Source: Streptomyces fumigatiscleroticus
Lineage (GTDB): Bacteria > Actinomycetota > Actinomycetes > Streptomycetales > Streptomycetaceae
DNA length: 64,000 nucleotides
Direction of reading: 5' to 3'
NCBI RefSeq assembly: GCF_014647975.1
Contig: NZ_BMQF01000007.1
Span: 310,001-374,000, forward strand
This document shows positions 33,720 to 42,569 of this stretch, in pieces (position 1 is the stretch's first letter; each line of letters opens with the position of its first letter). Position numbers and translations under genes: made by a program. Below the pieces are notes generated by a model that had not been told where the DNA came from, made no database searches, and saw only the letters and a list, made by a program, of their open reading frames with translations.

Positions 33720-34777
33720 TGGCCCGCTTCCACCGGCTCCGGGTGGCCGCGGTCGACCGGCTCACCGACGACTCCGTGGCCCTCACCCTCACCGTGCCCC
33801 CACGGCTGCGCGAGGAGTACCGGCACACCCCGGGCCAGCACCTGGCCCTGCGGCACACGGCCGACGGCACGGAGATACGGCGCACCTACTCGATCTGCTC
33901 CCCGGCCCCCGGCGCCGACGGCCCCCGGACGCTGCGGGTGGGGGTGCGGCTGGTGGAGGGCGGCGCCTTCTCCACGTACGCGCTGAAGGAGATCGGCATC
34001 GGGGACGAACTGGAGGTGATGACCCCGGCCGGCCGCTTCACCCTCGAACCCGCGCCCGGTCTGTACGCCGCGGTCGTCGGCGGCAGCGGCATCACCCCGG
34101 TGCTGTCGATCGTCTCGACGCTGCTGGCGCGTGCGCCGCGGGCCCGGTTCTGCCTGATACGCAGCGACCGGACCTCCGCTTCCACGATGTTCCTGGAGGA
34201 GGTCGCCGATCTGAAGGACCGCTACCCGGAGCGGTTCCAGCTGGTGACGGCGCTCTCCCGGGAGGAGCAGCAGGCAGGGCTGCCGTCCGGGCGGCTCGAC
34301 GAGGCACGGCTGACCGGGCTGCTGCCCGCCCTGCTGCCGGTGCGGCGGGTGGACGGGTGGTTCCTGTGCGGGCCCCACGGGCTGGTGCAGGAGGCCGAGC
34401 GGGCACTGCGCGGGCTCGGCGTACCACGGGCCCGCATCCACGAGGAGATCTTCCACGTGGACAGCGGTACCGGTCCGGCACCGGCCTCCCCGGCTCCCGC
34501 CCACAGCACGGTGACCGCCCGCCTCGACGGCCGCGGCGGCAGCTGGCCGGTGCGGGAGGGCGAGTCGCTGCTGGAGACGGTGCTGCGCAACCGGCCCGAC
34601 GCCCCTTACGCCTGCAAGGGCGGCGTGTGCGGGACGTGCCGTGCCCTCCTGGTCTCGGGCGAGGTGCGGATGGACCACAACTTCGCGCTGGAGCCGGAGG
34701 AGACGCGGGCCGGATATGTGCTGGCCTGCCAGTCGCATCCGGTGACGGAAAAGGTGGAGCTGGACTTCGACCGGTGA
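33719..34777 (+). CDS. paaE: Phenylacetyl-CoA epoxidase reductase PaaE
   Basis: 352-aa NADPH reductase. FAD domain (RRTYSICSPAP), NAD(P) domain (VVGGSGITPVLSI) and a C-terminal plant-type [2Fe-2S] ferredoxin domain with CKGGVCGTCRALL plus the distal Cys in VLACQSHP. Delivers electrons to PaaA. Start ATG overlaps the paaD stop (TGATG). Ends the paa operon. Confidence 0.96.
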   Translation: MARFHRLRVAAVDRLTDDSVALTLTVPPRLREEYRHTPGQHLALRHTADGTEIRRTYSICSPAPGADGPRTLRVGVRLVEGGAFSTYALKEIGIGDELEVMTPAGRFTLEPAPGLYAAVVGGSGITPVLSIVSTLLARAPRARFCLIRSDRTSASTMFLEEVADLKDRYPERFQLVTALSREEQQAGLPSGRLDEARLTGLLPALLPVRRVDGWFLCGPHGLVQEAERALRGLGVPRARIHEEIFHVDSGTGPAPASPAPAHSTVTARLDGRGGSWPVREGESLLETVLRNRPDAPYACKGGVCGTCRALLVSGEVRMDHNFALEPEETRAGYVLACQSHPVTEKVELDFDR

Positions 34778-34817
34778 CAGGCCCCACCGGCGTCCGGCCC
34801 CAGAACCCGTCCAGGGC

Positions 34818-35165
34818 CTAGAGCACGTGCCCCTGTTCGCCCCGGTCGGTGACGACGGGGCGGCCGGTGGCCGCCCAGACCTGCATGCCGCCGTCGACGT
34901 TCACGGCGTCGATGCCCTGCTGGACCAGATACATGGTCACCTGGGCCGAACGACCGCCGGAGCGGCAGATCACATGGACCCGGCCGTCCTGCGGCGCGGC
35001 CTCGGTCAGCTCGCCGTAGCGGGCCACGAACTCGCTGATGGGGATGTGCAGTGCCCCTTCGGCGTGGCCCGCCCGCCACTCGTCGTCCTCGCGCACGTCC
35101 AGCAGGAAGTCGCCGTCCTTGAGGTCCGTGACCTCGATCGTGGGCACACCGGCTCCGAAACTCAT
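34818..35165 (-). CDS. Single-domain rhodanese-like protein
   Basis: 115-aa rhodanese fold (FLLDVREDDEW, HIPISEF) with the active-site loop CRSGGRS containing the catalytic Cys. Likely sulfur transfer or thiosulfate use; the partner is unknown. Convergent with paaE. Confidence 0.93.
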   Translation of the reverse strand: MSFGAGVPTIEVTDLKDGDFLLDVREDDEWRAGHAEGALHIPISEFVARYGELTEAAPQDGRVHVICRSGGRSAQVTMYLVQQGIDAVNVDGGMQVWAATGRPVVTDRGEQGHVL

Positions 35166-35205
35166 GCCCCCGACGCTACCCGACCGGCTCGGAGCCCGGC
35201 GTACG

Positions 35206-36054
35206 TCACTGCTGCCCGAGCAGCACCGCCAGTTCCGCCTCCCGCTCGGCGACCTGGGCCGCCAGCTGTTCGGCGATCTCGTCCAGCAGGCGGTCGGGGT
35301 CGTCCGGGGCCAGCCGGAGCATCGAGCCGATCGCGCTCTCCTCCAGCTCCTTGGCGACCAGCGTCAGCAGTTCCTTGCGCTGGGCGAGCCACTCCAGGCG
35401 TGCGTACAGTTCCTCGCCGCGGCCGGGCCGCCGCTCCGGCGCCGGGCCGGCGGCCCACTCCTCGGCCAGCTCGCGCAGCACCGCCTCGTCGCCACGGGCG
35501 TAGGCGGCGTTGACGCGGGTGATGAACTCCTCGCGCCGCCGGCGCTCGTTCTCCTCCTGCGCCAGATCGGGATGGGCCTTGCGGGCCAGGTCCCGGTAGA
35601 GCCTGCGGGCCTCCTCGCTGGGCCGGACCCGCTGCGGGGGCCGTACGGCCTGATCCGTCAGCATCGCGGTGGCTTCCGGGAACAGCCCGTCGCCGTCCAT
35701 CCAGCCGTGCATCAGCTCCTCGACGCCGGGGATCGGCAGCAGCGCGGCGCGCGCCTCGTCGGCACGGCGCCGGTCCTCGGGGTCACCGCTGCGGTCCGCC
35801 TTGGCCTCGAGGATCCGGGCGTCCAGTTCTTCGAGCCGCGCGTACATCGCGCCGAGCCTCTGGTGGTGCAGCCGGGAGAAGTTCTCGACCTCCACCCGGA
35901 AGGTCTCCACCGCGATCTCGAACTCGATGAGCGCCTGCTCGGCGGCGCGCACGGCCTGCTCCAGCCGCTCCTCGGGCCGCGGCGCACCGTCCTCGGGGGT
36001 CGTCCGCTGCGCACCGGCGCCGTCGTCACCCTGCTCAGCTTCCGGGGTCGTCAT
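35206..36054 (-). CDS. J-domain-like coiled-coil protein
   Basis: 282-aa acidic, highly helical, probably cytoplasmic protein. A C-terminal-half segment (RRLYRDLARKAHPDLAQEE...ITRVNAAYARGD) carries the HPD tripeptide and helix pattern of a J domain, suggesting contact with DnaK. The N-terminal part has long heptad-like helices (AEQALIEFEIAVETFRVEVENF). ATG at 36054. Client or role not recognised. Confidence 0.75.
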   Translation of the reverse strand: MTTPEAEQGDDGAGAQRTTPEDGAPRPEERLEQAVRAAEQALIEFEIAVETFRVEVENFSRLHHQRLGAMYARLEELDARILEAKADRSGDPEDRRRADEARAALLPIPGVEELMHGWMDGDGLFPEATAMLTDQAVRPPQRVRPSEEARRLYRDLARKAHPDLAQEENERRRREEFITRVNAAYARGDEAVLRELAEEWAAGPAPERRPGRGEELYARLEWLAQRKELLTLVAKELEESAIGSMLRLAPDDPDRLLDEIAEQLAAQVAEREAELAVLLGQQ

Positions 36055-36132
36055 CCGGCCAGCGTAGGCCACGGCCGGACCGGCTCTCACCGGGTACGGC
36101 GGCCCCCTCGCGCACCGCGATCTTCGTGCGCC

Positions 36133-37743
36133 TCACACCCCCAGGTCCGCCGCGACACGCCCCGCCCGTACCGCCGCCACCAGGTCGGCGTGGTCCGCCT
36201 CGGTGCGGTCGGCGTAGGCGACGGCGAAGGCGGCGATCGCCTCGTCCAGCTCCTCGTTCTTGCCGCAGTAACCGGCGAGAAGACGCGGGTCGACGCTGTG
36301 GGAGTGGGCGCGGGCCAGGAGGGCGCCGGTCATGCGGCCGTAGTCGTCGATCTGGTCGGCGGCCAGGGCGGCGGGGTCGACGCTGCCCTTGCGGTTGCGG
36401 AACTGCCGTACCTGGAAGGGCCGTCCGCCCACCGAGGTCCAGCCGAGAAGGATGTCGCTGACGACCTGCATGCGCTTCTGGCCCAGCACCACCCGGCGGC
36501 CCTCGTGCTCCGCCCGTGGCGTGTCGAAACCGGCGGTCGCCAGGTGCGGAACCAGCGCGGAGGGGCGGGCCTCCTTCACCTGGAGCACGAGCGGTTCACC
36601 GCGGTGGTCCAGGAGCAGCACGACGTAGGACCGGGTGCCCACGCTGCCCGTGCCGACGACGCGGAAGGCCACGTCGTGCACCGCGTGCCGGGCCAGCAGC
36701 GGGAGCCGGTCCTCCGGCAGCGTGGTCAGGTACTGCTCCAGGGACGCCGCCACCGCGGCCGCCTCCTGGTCGGAAACGCGCCGCAGCACCGGTGGCGCGT
36801 CGACGAAGCGGCGCCCGCCGTCCTCGGCCGGCTCGGTGGACTTGGCCGCGAACCGTCCGCTGGTGTTGGCCCGCGCCTTCTCGGAGACCCGCTCCAGCGT
36901 GCCGAGCAGGTCGTGGGCGTCGGTGTGGGAGACCAGTTCCTCGTCCGTGATGGCGTTCCACGCGTCCAGCACCGGGAGCCTGGCCAGCAGCCGCATGGTG
37001 CGGCGGTAGGCGCCCGCCGCGTCATGGGCCGCCTCGCGGCAGGCGTCCTCGTCCGCGCCCGCCTCCCGGCCCGCCAGCACCAGCGAGGCGGCGAGCCGCT
37101 TGAGGTCCCACTCCCAGGGGCCCCGCACGGTCTCGTCGAAGTCGTTCAGGTCGATGATCAGGCCGCCGCGGGCGTCGCCGTACAGGCCGAAGTTGGCCGC
37201 GTGGGCGTCACCGCAGATCTGGGCACGGATCCGGGTCATGGGGGTGCGGGTCAGGTCGTGGGCCATGAGACCCGCCGCGCCCCGCAGGAAGGCGAAGGGC
37301 GTGGCCGCCATCCGGCCGACGCGGATGGGGGTGAGCTCGGGTATCCGGCCGCGGTTGGACTCCTGGACCGAGCGGAGGGCGTCGGGCCGGGAGCCGTCCA
37401 GGTCGAGCTCCGCGTGCGCGCGGCGCGGAACGCGCCTGCGCAGCGCCTTGCCCTCCTCCTTGGGCGATCCCTCGACGTCCCACTCGGCGAAGCCCCGCAC
37501 CCGGGGCAGCCGGCGCGCCCGCCCGCCACCGTCGGGCGCCCCCGCCCTCGCCCCCGGAACCGTCCCCGGCCCCGAACCCGGACCCGGATCCGTTCCCGAA
37601 CCCGAACCCGGACCCGTCCCCGAACCCGGATCCGTTCCCGAACCCGGACCCGGATCCGTTCCCGGCCCCGAACCCGGACCCGTTCCCGTACCAGCACCCG
37701 GACCCGGATCCGTACCCGCCGACCCGGCACCGACCTCGGTCAC
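36133..37743 (-). CDS. DUF2252 family protein
   Basis: 536-aa protein with the DUF2252 kinase-like fold: CGDAHAANFGLYGDARGGLIIDLNDFDET and the RPFQVRQFRNRKGS and LLARAHSHS segments. Activity is not established; a phosphotransferase role is possible. The N-terminal 75 residues are Gly/Pro/Thr repeats encoded by CCCGGA/CCCGAA hexamers. The GTG at 37743 is chosen because GGGGGGAGG precedes it by 8 bases; an ATG at 37776 has no ribosome site. Confidence 0.82.
   Translation of the reverse strand: MTEVGAGSAGTDPGPGAGTGTGPGSGPGTDPGPGSGTDPGSGTGPGSGSGTDPGPGSGPGTVPGARAGAPDGGGRARRLPRVRGFAEWDVEGSPKEEGKALRRRVPRRAHAELDLDGSRPDALRSVQESNRGRIPELTPIRVGRMAATPFAFLRGAAGLMAHDLTRTPMTRIRAQICGDAHAANFGLYGDARGGLIIDLNDFDETVRGPWEWDLKRLAASLVLAGREAGADEDACREAAHDAAGAYRRTMRLLARLPVLDAWNAITDEELVSHTDAHDLLGTLERVSEKARANTSGRFAAKSTEPAEDGGRRFVDAPPVLRRVSDQEAAAVAASLEQYLTTLPEDRLPLLARHAVHDVAFRVVGTGSVGTRSYVVLLLDHRGEPLVLQVKEARPSALVPHLATAGFDTPRAEHEGRRVVLGQKRMQVVSDILLGWTSVGGRPFQVRQFRNRKGSVDPAALAADQIDDYGRMTGALLARAHSHSVDPRLLAGYCGKNEELDEAIAAFAVAYADRTEADHADLVAAVRAGRVAADLGV
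37550..37720 (-). repeat. Hexamer repeat encoding Gly/Pro-rich N-terminus
   Basis: About 25 degenerate hexamers (CCCGGA, CCCGAA, CCCGTT on the plus strand) encode a (D/S/T)PGPGSG-like tail of the DUF2252 protein. Likely prone to length change. Confidence 0.85.
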
Positions 37744-37904
37744 GACGACCGCCTCCCCCCGCACCCGCACGAACATCGACCGCTGCCGACCGTACCGCCG
37801 ACGGCCGGAAGGCGTCAGACCCTGTGGACGGACTCCGCACCTGTGGACAATCCGGCCCGCCCGCCACCGGCCCCCGGACCGGATCCCACGGGCAGGCGAC
37901 CCGG
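37744..37904. other. Short gap with two DnaA-box-like sequences
   Basis: 161-bp gap between two minus-strand genes. TGTGGACAA at 37842-37850 is the complement of the preferred Streptomyces DnaA box TTGTCCACA; TGTGGACGG at 37823-37831 is a weaker copy in the same orientation. Contains the promoter region of the DUF2252 gene; nothing else seen. Confidence 0.5.
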
Positions 37905-40361
37905 TCACTCCCGCACGCCTGCCGACTCCACCGCCCGGCGGCGCAGGGACAGTCCGGCGGGCACGACAGCCGCGACCACGGCGAGCACGGCGCAGACGCC
38001 CACGACGGCGCCCAGCGTCGCCCACGGGATCTCGACCGACGTCCACACCGAGTTCAGGCCAAGCGCGCCCCACATGCCCATCAGGTCGAGCCCGGCGACC
38101 AGCGCGCCCAGCACTCCGCCGATCACGACCACCATCAGCGCCTCGGCGCCCACCAGCCACAGCACCTGCCGCTTGGTGGCCCCGGTCAGCCGCAGCACGG
38201 CCAGGTCGCGGACCCGGTCGGAGGTCGCCATGACCATGGTGTTGGCCAGCGAGAGACCGGTGTAGAGCAGGGCGATGCCGAGGACCAGGAGGAGACCCGC
38301 CCGGGTCGTCCGGTCGGTCGCGGGGTGCGTGGCCCGCACCCACGCGTCCCGGGTGAGCACCTCACCGCCCGAGTCCCGTACCGCCTCCCGCACCCCCGCC
38401 GCCACGGCCGCCGCGCCGGCGCCGTCCGCGACCCGGACGTCGACCCGGTCGACGGGTGCCGCCGGGGCGTTGCGCGGGGTGACGTAGACGCCGTTGTCGC
38501 CGGTGCCGGTGGTCATGACCGCGGCGATCCGCAGGGACCTCTTCGTGCCGTCGCCGAGCCACACCTCCACCCGCTCGCCGACCGTGTGCTTCTCCCACTC
38601 CTCGTTGACGATGATCGAGTCGTCGTCCAGGTCGCCCACGCTGCCGGCGGCGAGCGGCAGCCGGGCGGTGGCCGCGAGCGCGCCGGGCTCGGCGGCCCGG
38701 GCCTCGGATCTGATCAGCGCCATGCCCTCCTCCAGCACGTACACGGCGTCGGAGGAGGTCGCCGAGACCTCGGCGCCGGGAACCGCGTGCAGCCGCCGCA
38801 GCGTCGCGTCGTCGAAGCCGGCGCCGCCCGCCGGGGTGACCACGAAGTCGGCGGCCGTCCGCTCACGGACCTCGGTGGCCCTCGCCTCGTCCAGCGTCGC
38901 GGTGGCACCGAGCAGCGAGCCCGCCAGCGCCACGGTGACCAGGACGGGTGCGGCGACGGCGGCCGTGCGCCGGACCCCGGCGGCGGCGTTCTCCCGCACC
39001 AGCATCCCGGTGGCACCCGGCAGCCGGGCCGGCAGCCAGGCGATCAGCCGGGCCATCGGGCGCACCAGCACCGGCGCGAGCAGCGCCACCCCGGTGATCA
39101 GCAGCATCGGACGGCACACATAGCTCTTGCGGTGCAGCAGGTCGCCCGGATCGGTGACCAGGGCGAGCACCAGTGTCACGGAAGCGATGACCAGCAGCGC
39201 GACGCCGGACAGCCGGCGGCCCCAGGTCATCGTCCGGATGTCCACGGACGCCTCGCGCAGCGCCTCGGCGGGGCCGGTCCGCCCGGCCCGCCAGGACGCG
39301 GCCAGCGCCCCGCAGAGCGCCACGAGCACCCCCGTCCAGAAGGCCATGTGGTAGGGCCAGCTGTGGTCGCCGATGGTGAACCAGCGGGGCGCGAGCTCCT
39401 GTTCGACCGCCCACCGGGCCAGCTCCGGCGCCCCGCAGGCACCGAGCACGCACCCGGCGGCCGAGGCGAGCACACCCACCGCGAGCGCCTCGGCGAGAAC
39501 CATGCGGCGGACCTGGCCCGGGGTCGCCCCCGCCGTGCGCAGCAGCCCGAACTCCCGGCGCCGCTGGGCGACCGCGAACGCGAAGGTCGACGCCACCACG
39601 AACACCGACACGAACGCGGTGACCCCGCCGGCCGTGCCGAACAGGGCGTTCATCGCGGTGAGGGCCTTGCCGTCCCGGTCGGGATCGGCGTCGGCGTAAC
39701 GGCGCGCGTCCCCGGTGAGGACCCGCACCCCCGCGCTGCCGCGCACGGCCTCGCGCACGGCCGCCGGTTCCGCGTCGACCACCAGCTGCACGCTGCGCGG
39801 CGACAGCTCCGCGGCGCGGGCGTCGGTGTAGAAGACGGCGTTCTCGAAACCGAGCCCGGCCACGGTGCCGACGACGCGCACGGTGCCGCCGTCGGTCCGC
39901 ACCCGGCTGCCCGGGCGGGCCCAGTCGCCGCCGACGACGACCTCGTCCGCGGCCCGGGGCGCACGTCCCGCGGACAGCTCGTACGGCGCGAAGGCGGCGG
40001 TGGACCAGGGGTGGCCCACCAGATCGCCGGGGCCGTCCCCGGCCCGTACGGCGAACGACCGGTCCCGGACGACCCTCCCCAGCCGTGACAGCCTCGCCAC
40101 CACGTCCTCGGGCACGGGGCGCGGCCGGGCCAGCTTCCGGGTGCGGTCGCCGATGGAGGTGGGCACCCGCAGGGTGTCCTGGCCCCTGACGACGACCGGG
40201 GCCGCCGCGAACCGTTCGGGCGCGCGGTCGGGCGCGTCCAGGGACGACGCCAGGGCCAGCCCCATCACCGCGAGCATCGCCACGCCCAGACAGAGGGCGA
40301 CGAAACTCCCGGCGAAGGTGACCCAGCGGGTGCGCAGGGTGCGCAGGGCGGTGCTCAGCAC
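37905..40361 (-). CDS. ABC transporter permease, FtsX/MacB type
   Basis: 818-aa membrane protein with two FtsX-like permease units, each with a large extracytoplasmic loop; about ten helices, first LCLGVAMLAVMGLALASSL. The FGLLRTAGATPGQVRRMVLAEAL and LAVLRLTGATKRQVLWLVGAEAL coupling segments are repeated, one per half. Probably exports or senses a peptide or antibiotic. GTG start overlaps the ATPase gene by 7 bp. Confidence 0.93.
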   Translation of the reverse strand: MLSTALRTLRTRWVTFAGSFVALCLGVAMLAVMGLALASSLDAPDRAPERFAAAPVVVRGQDTLRVPTSIGDRTRKLARPRPVPEDVVARLSRLGRVVRDRSFAVRAGDGPGDLVGHPWSTAAFAPYELSAGRAPRAADEVVVGGDWARPGSRVRTDGGTVRVVGTVAGLGFENAVFYTDARAAELSPRSVQLVVDAEPAAVREAVRGSAGVRVLTGDARRYADADPDRDGKALTAMNALFGTAGGVTAFVSVFVVASTFAFAVAQRRREFGLLRTAGATPGQVRRMVLAEALAVGVLASAAGCVLGACGAPELARWAVEQELAPRWFTIGDHSWPYHMAFWTGVLVALCGALAASWRAGRTGPAEALREASVDIRTMTWGRRLSGVALLVIASVTLVLALVTDPGDLLHRKSYVCRPMLLITGVALLAPVLVRPMARLIAWLPARLPGATGMLVRENAAAGVRRTAAVAAPVLVTVALAGSLLGATATLDEARATEVRERTAADFVVTPAGGAGFDDATLRRLHAVPGAEVSATSSDAVYVLEEGMALIRSEARAAEPGALAATARLPLAAGSVGDLDDDSIIVNEEWEKHTVGERVEVWLGDGTKRSLRIAAVMTTGTGDNGVYVTPRNAPAAPVDRVDVRVADGAGAAAVAAGVREAVRDSGGEVLTRDAWVRATHPATDRTTRAGLLLVLGIALLYTGLSLANTMVMATSDRVRDLAVLRLTGATKRQVLWLVGAEALMVVVIGGVLGALVAGLDLMGMWGALGLNSVWTSVEIPWATLGAVVGVCAVLAVVAAVVPAGLSLRRRAVESAGVRE

Positions 40362-41092
40362 GGCACGGCCTCCAGCCTGGCCATGCGTCCCGCGATCTCC
40401 TCGGCGGACGCGCCGGTCAGCTCGCCGTCGACGCGGCCGTCGACGAGGAGGACGACCCGGTCCGCGTAGGAGGCGGCCACCGGGTCGTGGGTGACCATGA
40501 CGATCGTCCGGCCCTCCCGGTCGACCATGCCGCGCAGCAGCGTCAGCACCTCACGGCCGGTCCGCGAGTCCAGGGCGCCGGTCGGCTCGTCGCCGAAGAG
40601 CACCTCGGGGCGGGTGATCAGCGCGCGGGCCAGGGCGACCCGCTGCTGCTGGCCGCCGGACATCTCCGTCGGCCGGTGCCGGGCCCGCTCGCCGAGGCCG
40701 ACCTGCCGGAGCACCTCGCGCACCCGCGCCTTCGGCGGACGCCGGCCGGCCAGCCGCAGCGGCAGCGCCACGTTCTGCTCGGCGGTCAGCGAGGGCAGCA
40801 GATTGAACGCCTGGAACACGAAGCCGATGCGGTCGCGGCGCAGCAGCGTCAGTCTCCTCTCGCTCAGCCCGGTCAGCTCGGTGCCGCCCACGGTGACCGA
40901 GCCCGAGGTGGGCCGGTCCAGACCCGCCGCGCACTGGAGCAGGGTCGACTTGCCGGAGCCGGACGGGCCCATCACCGCGGTGAACGTCCCCCTCGGGAAG
41001 TCCAGCGACACCTCGTCGAGGGCGGTGACGGACATGCCGCCCGTGCCGTACCGCCGGGTCACGGAACGCAGTCGGATCGCGTCGTCGGTCAT
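40355..41092 (-). CDS. ABC transporter ATP-binding protein, MacB/LolD type
   Basis: 245-aa ATPase: Walker A GPSGSGKSTLLQ, signature MSGGQQQRVALARAL, Walker B VLFGDEPTGALD. Partner of the overlapping FtsX-type permease. ATG at 41092. Divergent from a sensor kinase gene, an arrangement typical of transporters induced by an adjacent two-component system. Confidence 0.95.
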   Translation of the reverse strand: MTDDAIRLRSVTRRYGTGGMSVTALDEVSLDFPRGTFTAVMGPSGSGKSTLLQCAAGLDRPTSGSVTVGGTELTGLSERRLTLLRRDRIGFVFQAFNLLPSLTAEQNVALPLRLAGRRPPKARVREVLRQVGLGERARHRPTEMSGGQQQRVALARALITRPEVLFGDEPTGALDSRTGREVLTLLRGMVDREGRTIVMVTHDPVAASYADRVVLLVDGRVDGELTGASAEEIAGRMARLEAVPC

Positions 41093-41192
41093 GGATCGGT
41101 CCCTTCCGGGGGGCGGTGCGCCCCCTCGTCCTCTCGTGGCTCCACGAAACCTCGGGAGCCCCTGGTGACGCAGTGAGGCGGAAGCGAGATCC

Positions 41193-41214
41193 GGGGTAGG
41201 GCCAGGCCTACCCC
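41193..41214. promoter_or_regulatory. Inverted repeat between ABC transporter and two-component genes
   Basis: GGGGTAGG (41193-41200), 6-base spacer, CCTACCCC (41207-41214). Perfect symmetry in a 169-bp divergent gap; a likely operator for the response regulator encoded at 42533. Confidence 0.6.
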
Positions 41215-41261
41215 CGGCCCTCGGGCCGAACCGATGGCGGCGCACGGACCGCCCTCCTACG

Positions 41262-42569
41262 GTGATCCGCATGCAGCCCCGCAACGTGTGGCAGGCCATG
41301 TCCCGGCCCGGCTTCGTCCTGTCGTCCTGGCCCTGGCGCTCCGCCGCGTACCTGTCCACCGGTGCCGTGACCGGCGCCTTCACCCTCGTGGCCCTCGTGA
41401 CGACGGCGGCGGTCTGCGGTGTGCTGGCCGTCGTCGTGGTGGGACTGCCGCTGCTCGTCCTGCTCGCCCTCGGCGGGATACCGGTGGCCGCGACGGAGCG
41501 GCGCCGGCTGCGCCTGGTCGACGCCGCCCCGGCCCCCGGCAGGCACCGGGAACCCCCCGCTCCGGGACTGCGGCCCTGGCTGGCCACCCGGCTGCGCGAG
41601 CGGGCGACCTGGCGGGAGCTCGGTCACGCGCTGCTGTTCGCCGGGCTGTTGTGGCCGGTCGACGCGCTGGCGGTCACGGCCACCCTGCTCTTTCCGCTGT
41701 CCATGGCCGCCACCCCGCTGCTGATGGCCACCGCGGGCGACGGCCGGGAGGCGAAGGTGCTCAAGCAGTGGACGGTCACCACCTGGCCGGCCGCCTGCGG
41801 CGTCGCCGTCCTCGGCCTGCTCCTGCTGGCCCTGGGCGCCTACGCGCTCGGTGTCACGGCGGGCGCCCGCGCCGGACTGACCCGGCTGCTGATCGCTTCC
41901 CGCGAGGACGAACTGGGCGACCGGGTCGTCGAACTGGCCCGTTCCCGGGTACGGCTGGTGGACGCCTTCGAGGCGGAGCGGCGCCGCATCGAGCGGGATC
42001 TGCACGACGGCGCCCAGCAGCGGCTCGTGGCCCTGACGATGATCCTCGGACTGGCCCGGCTGGACGCCCCGCCGGGCCCGCTCGCCGACCAGCTCGCCAC
42101 GGCGCAGGAGGAGGCGGGCAAGGCCCTCGCGGAGCTGCGGGAGCTGATCCACGGCATCCACCCCAAGGTCCTCGCCGACTACGGTCTCCAGGCCGCGGTC
42201 ACCGACGCCGCCGACCGCTCCGTGGTCCCCGTGGACGTCGACCTCGACCTGCCGGGCCGGCTGCCCCGCGCGGTGGAGTCCGCGGCGTACTTCGTGGTGT
42301 GCGAGGCGCTCGCCAACGTCGCCCGGCACAGCGGCGCCGGCCGCGCGCGGGTGACCGGCGGCCACCGCGACGGCCGGCTCGTCCTGGAGGTGCACGACGA
42401 CGGGCGGGGCGGCGCGGACGCCTCGGCGGGCAGCGGGCTCACCGGTCTCGCGGACCGGGTGTCGGTCCTGGATGGCAGACTTGCGCTGTCCAGTCCGCCG
42501 GGTGGACCGACCCTGCTGCGTGTGGAGTTGCCTTGCGAGTGGAACCAGCCGGCCGAAAGCTCCGCATAG
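41262..42569 (+). CDS. Two-component sensor histidine kinase (HisKA_3)
   Basis: 435-aa membrane kinase. Four to five N-terminal helices in two pairs (about 20-65 and 120-210) without a large outer domain, then the dimerisation/phospho-acceptor helix with H in ERDLHDGAQQRLVALT, and the ATPase domain with GSGLTGLADRV. GTG at 41262 or ATG at 41271 can start it. Paired with the following response regulator. An intramembrane-sensing kinase fits the neighbouring transporter. Confidence 0.92.
   Translation: MIRMQPRNVWQAMSRPGFVLSSWPWRSAAYLSTGAVTGAFTLVALVTTAAVCGVLAVVVVGLPLLVLLALGGIPVAATERRRLRLVDAAPAPGRHREPPAPGLRPWLATRLRERATWRELGHALLFAGLLWPVDALAVTATLLFPLSMAATPLLMATAGDGREAKVLKQWTVTTWPAACGVAVLGLLLLALGAYALGVTAGARAGLTRLLIASREDELGDRVVELARSRVRLVDAFEAERRRIERDLHDGAQQRLVALTMILGLARLDAPPGPLADQLATAQEEAGKALAELRELIHGIHPKVLADYGLQAAVTDAADRSVVPVDVDLDLPGRLPRAVESAAYFVVCEALANVARHSGAGRARVTGGHRDGRLVLEVHDDGRGGADASAGSGLTGLADRVSVLDGRLALSSPPGGPTLLRVELPCEWNQPAESSA

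Noticed and set aside
35038..38265. A plus-strand open frame of about 1075 codons
   Set aside because: It runs opposite to the J-like, DUF2252 and rhodanese genes and has low-complexity composition; it is a by-product of high third-position GC.
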